A stretch of DNA of 9,759 nucleotides from contig CAYXVY010000007.1 of NCBI GenBank assembly GCA_964468745.1, positions 1-9,759 of the forward strand, in the 5' to 3' direction. The position numbers and the translations under genes are program-made. The notes beneath the pieces are model-generated. The model did no database searches. It was not told the DNA's origin and saw only the letters and a list, made by a program, of their open reading frames with translations. The stretch's first letter is position 1, and each line of letters opens with the position of its first letter. Origin of the DNA: JACPRB01 sp964468745 (GTDB lineage Bacteria; Planctomycetota; MHYJ01; JACPRB01). Below, in pieces: positions 1 to 5,510 of this stretch.

Positions 1-852
1 CTTGTAAAGCCGGCCATTCTCGGTGATCGCGCTCGCCTTCCCGTCGGTGATCATGAAGATCTGCTTGTTCGGGTGCTTCTTGCGCCGCAGGAGTTTCTGC
101 GCAAGTTGCAGCCCCGCGCGCGTGTTCGTGTGGAAGGGCCCCGCTCCGATGAACGGAAGGTCGCGCACCTGCACCTGCCGCGCGTCGTCGCCGAAGAGCA
201 GCACGTCGAGGCTGTCCTTCGGGTAGCGCGTCTGGATGAGTTCCGCGAGCGCGAGCGCCACCTTCTTCGCGGGTGTGATTCGGTCCTCGCCATACAGGAT
301 CATCGAATGCGATACGTCGACCATGAGAACGGTCGCGCACTGCGTCGTGTGCTCCGTATCGTGCAGCTCGAAATCCTCCTCCGAGAGCCGCATCTCGAGG
401 CCGCTGCGGACGAGCGAGTTGTGCATGGTGCGCTGAAAGTCGATGCCCGAGATCTCGTCACCGAATCGCCACGGCCGCGTCTCAGGCAACCGCTCGCCCC
501 CCTCGCCCGTCTTCGGCGTCGCGTGCTGCCCGAAGCCGCCCTTCTTCAGGTTCGTGAAAATCTGGTTGAGCGACTCGCGCCGCATGAACATCTCGCCCTT
601 CGGCGTGAGCTTCGGAACACCGTTGCGCAGCGAGATGATTTTCCCCTCCTCCAGCGCGCGACGAAACTCGTCGAGGTCCGTCTCCGGGTCGATGTGCCCC
701 ATCCCCTGCAGCTGCTCCATCATGCGGATCGCACGGTCGACGTCGCCGTTCGACTGCAGCATCAGATGGTGGAAGAGCGCCATGAGCGTCGCGAACTGCT
801 TCAGCTTCGTCGACAGCTCCTCGTCCCAGCCTTCGTAGCGGAACGCGACCAT
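1..852 (-). CDS. VWA-domain protein, partner of AAA+ ATPase (3' end outside window)
   Basis: The first 284 residues are visible and the frame runs off the window edge, so the C-terminus is missing. Residues 1-160 are mostly helical and charged (start MVAFRYEGWDEE). A von Willebrand factor A domain begins near residue 172 with LMVDVSHS. This carries the MIDAS metal-site motif DxSxS at D179, S181 and S183, a candidate MIDAS threonine at T242 or T244, and TDG at 269-271. All metal ligands of a working MIDAS therefore appear present. No signal peptide is seen, so the protein is probably cytoplasmic. The ATG lies 3 nt after the stop of the lipoprotein gene, with no clear Shine-Dalgarno sequence, which suggests translational coupling. 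By analogy with magnesium chelatase BchI/BchD and MoxR/VWA pairs, it is probably the substrate- or target-binding partner of the AAA+ ATPase in the same operon. The VWA assignment is firm; the target is unknown. Confidence 0.87.
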   Translation of the reverse strand, partial: MVAFRYEGWDEELSTKLKQFATLMALFHHLMLQSNGDVDRAIRMMEQLQGMGHIDPETDLDEFRRALEEGKIISLRNGVPKLTPKGEMFMRRESLNQIFTNLKKGGFGQHATPKTGEGGERLPETRPWRFGDEISGIDFQRTMHNSLVRSGLEMRLSEEDFELHDTEHTTQCATVLMVDVSHSMILYGEDRITPAKKVALALAELIQTRYPKDSLDVLLFGDDARQVQVRDLPFIGAGPFHTNTRAGLQLAQKLLRRKKHPNKQIFMITDGKASAITENGRLYK

Positions 853-855
853 GCG

Positions 856-1308
856 CTAATGCGGATTCGGCGGTCCACCGGATTCGAGGGCCGGGTGCTC
901 CAGTTCGACCACGACGTAGTGGCTCACCTGGACCGCGTACCACACGTCCCCGCTGCGACGAAGCTTGACGCGATATCGCCACAGGCGACCCGACCGGTCG
1001 CTCGAGCCGCGCACAACGTACGATCCCCAGTCGGGACGCTGCTCGTTCTTCTCGAAGTACGTGTACTTCGCGGCATTGAAGGGCTCGGCCCGCCACTGGC
1101 ACATGTCGAGCCGCATCTTCAACTCGTAGTCCGCCACCCTGCAGGCGTCGTGACGATACGCTTCGCCCTTCCACACCTCGAGTTGCTTGTCGCTCGGAGG
1201 CTGGATGTTCACATCGGGCGCCTCGAAGCCGCTCTGCGAGGGACACCCCCCGCACGCCAGCAGCAGCAGCACCGTCGCAACGAAGCAGGCGATGGATGCG
1301 GGCCTCAC
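856..1308 (-). CDS. Small predicted lipoprotein between AAA+ and VWA genes
   Basis: This is a 150-residue protein with a lipoprotein signal: MRP, then a hydrophobic core (residues 6-17) ending in lipobox LLAC, with C19 the predicted lipidated cysteine. The mature part begins GGCPSQSGFEAPDVNIQPP, a flexible Pro/Ser-rich tether. A compact mixed region follows (about 45-140), rich in Tyr, Trp and Arg, with YRVKLRRSGDVWYAVQVSHYVVV reading like paired beta strands; the tail is Pro/Gly-rich. I do not recognise a named family. The GTG start overlaps the stop of the upstream AAA+ gene in a GTGA junction and has a GGAGG Shine-Dalgarno sequence 7 nt before it. The VWA gene follows after 3 nt. The coupling implies co-expression with the AAA+/VWA pair, perhaps as an envelope-side client or anchor; this role is inference. 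Confidence 0.8.
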   Translation of the reverse strand: MRPASIACFVATVLLLLACGGCPSQSGFEAPDVNIQPPSDKQLEVWKGEAYRHDACRVADYELKMRLDMCQWRAEPFNAAKYTYFEKNEQRPDWGSYVVRGSSDRSGRLWRYRVKLRRSGDVWYAVQVSHYVVVELEHPALESGGPPNPH

Positions 1309-2831
1309 GCCTCGTCCTCCCGATCACGCGTGCCCATCGACTCGAACATCGTCTTCAGCATGTCCTTATACGAGACGCCCGAATCGAGATCTTCCCGCGC
1401 AATCAACGAATTCTGATGCAGCCCTTCGACCACGAGCTCCATCGCGACGAGATACTCCTCCTCGCCGGCCGGTTTCATGTGCGCCTGTACCAGCTCGCGG
1501 AGTCCAGGCACGCGATCCAGCGCCCGCGCATAGTCGGCGCCCGACAAGCGGTCGGAGATTTCGAGCGTGTTGCCGGCCGCGAACCAGTCGATGATCCCCT
1601 TGTACGGCGACGCATCGTCCAGCGTGTCGCGGCTACCCTTCCGTTGAGGTCCGTGCCGGGGCACCGGCGTCTTCGTCTTGTAGGCACCCGGAAAGGTGCG
1701 GCCGAACAGATCCTGGATCGCCTGGCCCACGACCCGCTTCGCCACGCCGTTCGCCCCCTGCTGCTCGCCCTCGTAGACGAGTTCGATCTTCCCCGTGATC
1801 GCGGGCAGCGCGGCGTAGACGTCGCAGATGCGCGTCACGTCGCGAGGCTCCTTCGATGCGAGTGCGCGGCGCTCCGCGTTCGAGACGACGTTTTCCATGG
1901 CGGCAATTGAGAGGCGCGCGGAGACGCCGCTCGACTGGTCGACAAACTCGCTCTTTCGCGCCGAGAACGCGACCTGCTCGACGAGCTCGCGCACGAACGG
2001 AGGCACCCGTACGTCCGCTGCGCCCGTGCGGCGCGTCCACGCCTCCTGCTCGGTGATCCGCATCGCGTCCTCGATCGACACCGGATAGTGCGTGGAGATC
2101 TGTGAGTCGATACGATCTTTGAGCGGCGTAATGATAGAGCCGCGGTTCGTGTAGTCCTCAGGGTTCGCCGAGTAGACGATGCACACATCGATCGGCAACC
2201 GGATCGGGAATCCCCGGATCTGGACGTCGCGCTCCTCCATGATGTTCAGGAGGCCGACCTGCATGCGCGTCGGAAGATCGGGCAGCTCGTTGATCGCGAA
2301 GATGCCGCGATTCGTCCGCGGGATGATGCCGTAATGGATGACCTCCTCATCGGACAGCGAGCGTCGCTCGTTGGCCGCCTTGATCGGATCGATGTCGCCG
2401 ATAAGGTCCGCCATCGTGACGTCGGGCGTCGCGAGCTTCTCGCGATAGCGCTCGTCACGCCCGAACCATGCGATCTCCAGCTTGTCCCCCTGCTCGACGA
2501 CGAGCCGCTTGCACCGTTTGCAGATCGGCGCAAACGGATTGTCGTTGACGTCGCACCCCGCGATCACGGGGACGGCCTCATCGAGGAACGACGTCAGCGA
2601 ACGCAGGATACGCGACTTCGCCTGGCCGCGCAGGCCGAGCAGGATGAAGTCGTGCCGCGCGAGGATTGCATTCTGCAACGACGGCAGCACGGTGCGGTCG
2701 TAGCCGACGATCCCCGGGAACATGCGCGCGCCCGACTTGAGGAGCCGGATCGCGTTCCGGCGCATCTCCTCCTTGACGGGGACGACCTCGCAACCGGATT
2801 TCTTCAGCTCGCCAAGGGTTCGGGCGGGCAT
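1305..2831 (-). CDS. MoxR/magnesium-chelatase-type AAA+ ATPase with Cys cluster
   Basis: This 508-residue AAA+ ATPase has Walker A GLRGQAKS at 66-73, a Walker B-like GIFAINE at 176-182, sensor 1 in VYSANPED (N223), and a likely arginine finger in PLKDRID (R240). This layout matches the magnesium-chelatase/MoxR group of ring ATPases, which use ATP to insert metals or remodel proteins together with a VWA partner. The Walker B position that is usually Asp is Asn181, while the catalytic Glu182 is kept. As I recall, bacterial homologues annotated as magnesium chelatase share this ELPDLP-type segment, so the change may be a family trait. A cysteine cluster (C93, C104, C107) sits between Walker A and B and could bind zinc. 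The long C-terminal part (about 270-508) is helical. The ATG lies 1 nt after the upstream stop; the GAGGAAGAAG run coding the upstream Glu tail may double as its ribosome-binding track. It is not necessarily a chlorophyll or cobalamin chelatase. Confidence 0.9.
   Translation of the reverse strand: MPARTLGELKKSGCEVVPVKEEMRRNAIRLLKSGARMFPGIVGYDRTVLPSLQNAILARHDFILLGLRGQAKSRILRSLTSFLDEAVPVIAGCDVNDNPFAPICKRCKRLVVEQGDKLEIAWFGRDERYREKLATPDVTMADLIGDIDPIKAANERRSLSDEEVIHYGIIPRTNRGIFAINELPDLPTRMQVGLLNIMEERDVQIRGFPIRLPIDVCIVYSANPEDYTNRGSIITPLKDRIDSQISTHYPVSIEDAMRITEQEAWTRRTGAADVRVPPFVRELVEQVAFSARKSEFVDQSSGVSARLSIAAMENVVSNAERRALASKEPRDVTRICDVYAALPAITGKIELVYEGEQQGANGVAKRVVGQAIQDLFGRTFPGAYKTKTPVPRHGPQRKGSRDTLDDASPYKGIIDWFAAGNTLEISDRLSGADYARALDRVPGLRELVQAHMKPAGEEEYLVAMELVVEGLHQNSLIAREDLDSGVSYKDMLKTMFESMGTRDREDEA
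1316..1320 (-). promoter_or_regulatory. Shine-Dalgarno for the GTG-start lipoprotein gene
   Basis: On the minus strand this reads GGAGG, 7 nt before the GTG at 1308-1306 and inside the 3' end of the AAA+ gene. It supports the GTG as the real start, despite the overlap with the upstream stop codon. Confidence 0.6.
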
Positions 2832-2832
2832 A

Positions 2833-3066
2833 TTAGCGTTCTTCTTCCTCTTCGTCCGCCTCGTCGTCGTGGACCACGCCCTGTTCCCCCTCGCTCAACC
2901 GGAAAGCCACGACCTTGTGCGCGTTGATGTACGTTTCGAGCTGGTCGATGTCGAGCACGATGTAGCTGTCGGTCACCGCTTTGAGGAGGCCAACCCACGG
3001 CTCCGTGTTCTCCTCGGTCCAGATCTCCACTTCGCGCTCGAGGAATTCGACGAGCTTCTTGAGCAT
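2833..3066 (-). CDS. 77-residue acidic-tailed small protein, Sm/SH3-barrel-like
   Basis: This is the first gene of the minus-strand operon. The frame is open far upstream, but the ATG at 3066 is the sensible start: the longer reading adds a low-complexity N-terminus that runs into the divergent gene. The product begins with an amphipathic helix (MLKKLVEFLEREVEIW), followed by alternating short strands (PWVGLLKAVTDSYIVLDI, then TYINAHKVVAFRL). It ends in an acidic tail DDEADEEEEER (residues 67-77). The strand pattern, with a late hydrophobic INAHKVVAF segment, resembles Sm/Hfq-like or other small SH3-type barrels; this is pattern recognition, not a family match. The stop is 1 nt before the AAA+ start (TAATATG), so the two are translated together. 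It may be an adaptor or regulator of the AAA+ machine. The existence of the gene is well supported; its function is unknown. Confidence 0.75.
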   Translation of the reverse strand: MLKKLVEFLEREVEIWTEENTEPWVGLLKAVTDSYIVLDIDQLETYINAHKVVAFRLSEGEQGVVHDDEADEEEEER

Positions 3067-3074
3067 CGCGGGTG

Positions 3075-3102
3075 ATTCTATCGCGCCCACGGCGGGAAAC
3101 AA
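3075..3102 (-). promoter_or_regulatory. Candidate promoter of the AAA+/VWA operon
   Basis: On the minus strand a TTGTTT (-35-like, 3102-3097), a 16-nt spacer and TAGAAT (-10-like, 3080-3075) precede the ATG at 3066 by only 8 nt. No Shine-Dalgarno sequence lies between, so transcription would begin almost at the start codon. The hexamers match the sigma-70 consensus moderately well. The element lies in the 61-bp divergent gap shared with the lipid operon. Confidence 0.4.
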
Positions 3103-3115
3103 AGGGCCCCGGCGG

Positions 3116-3121
3116 TATAGT
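3116..3121 (+). promoter_or_regulatory. Candidate -10 box of the phospholipid operon
   Basis: TATAGT matches TATAAT at five of six positions and lies 6 nt before the GTG at 3128. No good -35 hexamer is seen at 16-18 nt upstream. The position fits a leaderless transcript. The overlapping GTGAGG could instead act as a weak ribosome-binding site only 2 nt from the GTG, which is too close to be usual. Confidence 0.35.
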
Positions 3122-3127
3122 GAGGCC

Positions 3128-3808
3128 GTGACGGACGACGCGTACTCGCCGCAGGATCGCCGGCCGCTCGCCAGCCGCCGCATCGTCTTCTTCCAACGAG
3201 TATCGTCCGCGCTCGTACGCGCGGGCATCTCGGCGAACGCCATTTCCGTTTTCGGAATGCTGGCCGGCATCGCGGCGGGCGCCGCATTCGCCTGCACACC
3301 CAGGTTGCCCGCATGGGAACGCGCGCTCTGGTTCGCGGGGGCCGCGCTCGTCCAGCTGCGCCTCATCTGCAACATGCTCGACGGCATGGTGGCGATCGAA
3401 TCGGGCCAGGCCTCACCCGTCGGCGAGCTCTACAACGAGATCCCCGACCGCGTCTCCGACACGGCGACACTCGTGGGACTCGGATACGCCGTCGGGGGCA
3501 GCGCCCTCCTCGGTTTCGGCGCAGCTCTTGCGGCGATGTTCACCGCCTACATCCGCGCCACCGGCAAGGGCGCCGGCGCGCCGAGCGACTTTTCAGGGCC
3601 GATGGCCAAGCCGCACCGCATGTTCCTCGTCACCGTGTCCGCGCTCTATCTCGCGTTCGCGCCCGCGACGTGGAGGCTGCAATGCCCGCCCCACCCGACG
3701 CTGGGGCTTGCATCGATGACGCTGGCGATCGTCACCCTCGGCAGCGTGATCACCGCCCTCAGGCGCCTCGCGCACATCGCTCGCAATCTTCGGGAGAAGC
3801 GCCCATGA
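3128..3808 (+). CDS. CDP-alcohol phosphatidyltransferase with Asn-substituted motif
   Basis: This is a 226-residue integral membrane protein of the CDP-alcohol phosphatidyltransferase superfamily, which transfers a phosphatidyl group from CDP-diacylglycerol to an alcohol. The usual signature is DxxDGxxAR, x8, GxxxDxxxD. Here residues 82-90 read NMLDGMVAI, and after exactly eight residues 99-107 read GELYNEIPD. The spacing is perfect, but the first Asp is Asn82, Arg is Ile90 and the third Asp is Asn103; D85 and the last Asp, D107, are kept. I recall a subgroup with similar DGMVA sequences, so this may be a family trait rather than decay. Hydrophobic segments lie around 38-57, 66-80, 112-145, 165-180 and 192-212. 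The GTG start is chosen because it precedes the first conserved-looking region and has a -10 box just upstream; the frame is open further 5' without support. It overlaps the CdsA-like gene by ATGA. The alcohol substrate cannot be told from sequence. Confidence 0.82.
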   Translation: MTDDAYSPQDRRPLASRRIVFFQRVSSALVRAGISANAISVFGMLAGIAAGAAFACTPRLPAWERALWFAGAALVQLRLICNMLDGMVAIESGQASPVGELYNEIPDRVSDTATLVGLGYAVGGSALLGFGAALAAMFTAYIRATGKGAGAPSDFSGPMAKPHRMFLVTVSALYLAFAPATWRLQCPPHPTLGLASMTLAIVTLGSVITALRRLAHIARNLREKRP

Positions 3809-4779
3809 GGCAGCGGCTCCTCGATTACGAACGCGCCTTCGCCCATCCCGTAACCGTCTGGATTTGCGTCGGGGTCGGCGCGCTCCTGGTCATCGCGCTC
3901 ATCGCGGTCGTCGTCGCCCCCTTCAAGCCGGAAACGCGGGACGACATCCGCCGGCGCACGATCTCCTGGATCATCATGGTGCCGCTCATCGTGGGCCCCA
4001 TCCTGCTCGGCGCGGGCACGCTCATCGCCGCGGTGACGATCCTCTCGCTTCTCTGCTTCCGTGAATTCTCGCGCGCGACTGGCGAGTTCCGCGATCGGGC
4101 TATCAGTCTCGTCGTGGTCCTCGGCATCCTGCTTCTCGCCTTCGCCGCGCTCGACACGTGGTATCGGCTCTTCGTCGCGCTCTTCCCGCTGACCGTCGTC
4201 CTCATCGCGGCGACCGCGATCGGCGCCGACCAGCCGAAGGGGTACATCCAGCGCGTGGGGCTCGGGGTGTTCGGTTTCATGCTCTTCGGCGGCGCGCTCG
4301 CGCATCTCTCGTTCATGAGCAACGCGCCCGATTACCGGCCGCGCGTGCTGCTGCTGCTCGCCGCCGTGCAGCTCAACGACGTGTTCGCGTACTGCTGGGG
4401 CAAAGCGCTGGGTCGTCGCAAACTCGCGCCCAATACGAGCCCGAACAAGACCGTCGCGGGATCCCTCGGCGCGATCGCCACCACGACGACGCTCGTGGCG
4501 CTGGTCGGCAGATACGTCTACGCCGGAACCGAGCTCGATCACCCCTTGAGGCTGGTCATCCTCGGCTTCATGCTGAGCGTCACCGGCCAGCTCGGCGACC
4601 TCATGCTCTCGTCGATCAAGCGCGACCTCGGGATCAAGGACATGGGGGCCGCGATCCCCGGCCACGGAGGCGTGCTCGACCGCGCAAACAGCGTCCTGCT
4701 GTCCGCCCCGGCGTACTTTCACTACGTCGGCTACTTCGTGGGATTCGGGCAGGACGCGCAGGGGCGCTGGCTGCTGTGA
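3805..4779 (+). CDS. Phosphatidate cytidylyltransferase (CdsA family)
   Basis: This 324-residue polytopic membrane protein would convert phosphatidic acid and CTP to CDP-diacylglycerol, the donor used by the preceding enzyme. The CdsA signature is nearly complete at 269-295: SSIKRDLGIKDMG, then PGHGGVLDRAN, with K272, R273, K278, D279, H287 and D292 in place. The last signature residue, usually Asp (DRxD), is Asn295. A second conserved stretch, NDVFAYCWGKALGRRK and SPNKTVAGSLG (191-221), matches the family's D..AY..G and SPxKT..G elements, with Asn191 at the start. Membrane segments are visible at about 15-38, 53-85, 98-140, 153-170, 180-192, 222-238 and 249-265. The start ATG overlaps the upstream TGA (ATGA), with GGGAG about 9 nt before it. 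Length is close to that of E. coli CdsA. Because it sits beside a phosphatidyltransferase and an acyltransferase, it may be a pathway-specific copy rather than the housekeeping CdsA; E. coli ynbA/ynbB is a similar pairing. Confidence 0.9.
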   Translation: MRQRLLDYERAFAHPVTVWICVGVGALLVIALIAVVVAPFKPETRDDIRRRTISWIIMVPLIVGPILLGAGTLIAAVTILSLLCFREFSRATGEFRDRAISLVVVLGILLLAFAALDTWYRLFVALFPLTVVLIAATAIGADQPKGYIQRVGLGVFGFMLFGGALAHLSFMSNAPDYRPRVLLLLAAVQLNDVFAYCWGKALGRRKLAPNTSPNKTVAGSLGAIATTTTLVALVGRYVYAGTELDHPLRLVILGFMLSVTGQLGDLMLSSIKRDLGIKDMGAAIPGHGGVLDRANSVLLSAPAYFHYVGYFVGFGQDAQGRWLL

Positions 4780-5510
4780 CCGAGGGCTGGAAATACAAGC
4801 CCGCAGAGGACTTCGGTCTCACGCACGCGGAGCGCGTGCGGAGCCTCAAGCGCGAGAGCGGGCTGGCGGAGCTGGGCGTGCATCTCTTCTGGTGGACGCT
4901 CGTGCGCGCGTACCTCGCCGTCTGGCACCGCCTGTCGGTCGTCGGGCGCAACCGGCTGCCCAAGCAGCCGCCCTACATCCTCGTGGCGAATCACTCGAGC
5001 CACCTCGACGCGCCGTCGCTCATGGCGCCGCTCGGATGGCGACGACGCGAACGCACCTTCGCGGTCGCGGCGGGCGACACATTCTTCGAGTCGGTTGCCG
5101 TCGGCACGTTCGCGGCGTTCGCGATGAACGCGCTTCCACTCTGGCGCAAGCACTGCGATCCGAACGACGTGCAGGAGATGCGGCGACGACTTCTCGAACA
5201 GCCGTGCGCCTACGTCCTCTTCCCCGAGGGGACGCGCACACGTACGGGCGAGATGGCGCGATTCAAGCGCGGCATCGGCATGCTCGTCGCCGGAACGACC
5301 GTCCCGATCGTCCCCTGTCATCTTCAGGGCGCGTTCGCCGCGCTGCCGGCGCACAAGTCCCTTCCGCGGCCCCGCAAGCTCGTGCTCACCGTCGGCACGC
5401 CGCTCACCTTCGAAAATGTGGCGAACGACGCGGACGGATGGATCGAGATCGCGAATCGCTCCGAGCAAGCGGTGCGCGCGATTAGTACTCCCGTCGCTCC
5501 AGCATCGTAA
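4776..5510 (+). CDS. 1-acyl-sn-glycerol-3-phosphate acyltransferase (PlsC family)
   Basis: This is a 244-residue acyltransferase of the PlsC/LPLAT family, expected to acylate lysophosphatidic acid to phosphatidic acid at the inner membrane. The catalytic HX4D motif is NHSSHLD (H73, D78). The acyl-acceptor motif FPEGTRTRTG lies at 149-158, followed by FKRG at 163-166, and PIVPCHLQG (177-185) is the fourth conserved block. A hydrophobic stretch, about 32-50, could dip into the membrane. The GTG start overlaps the CdsA-like stop in a GTGA junction with no strong Shine-Dalgarno sequence, so translation is probably coupled. With its neighbours it completes lysophosphatidate to phosphatidate to CDP-diacylglycerol to phospholipid. 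The last 29 bp overlap the 3' end of the convergent toroid-PDZ gene. The family is secure; the acyl donor and exact acceptor are not. Confidence 0.9.
   Translation: MTEGWKYKPAEDFGLTHAERVRSLKRESGLAELGVHLFWWTLVRAYLAVWHRLSVVGRNRLPKQPPYILVANHSSHLDAPSLMAPLGWRRRERTFAVAAGDTFFESVAVGTFAAFAMNALPLWRKHCDPNDVQEMRRRLLEQPCAYVLFPEGTRTRTGEMARFKRGIGMLVAGTTVPIVPCHLQGAFAALPAHKSLPRPRKLVLTVGTPLTFENVANDADGWIEIANRSEQAVRAISTPVAPAS

Noticed and set aside
73..1416. 447-codon plus-strand open frame opposite the VWA and lipoprotein genes
   Set aside because: It is an antisense shadow of the VWA gene (with an intact MIDAS motif on the minus strand) and the lipoprotein gene.
1305..2831. Sigma-54 activator (the AAA+ gene)
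   Set aside because: There is no GAFTGA loop and no DNA-binding C-terminus. The sequence and VWA partner fit the magnesium-chelatase/MoxR group.
2981..3127. Longer N-terminus for the phosphatidyltransferase
   Set aside because: It would overlap the minus-strand small gene and the promoter gap, and the added residues are not membrane-like or family-like.
3067..3387. Longer 184-residue version of the small acidic protein
   Set aside because: The extra N-terminus has no family-like character, overlaps the divergent phosphatidyltransferase gene and would run through the shared promoter gap.
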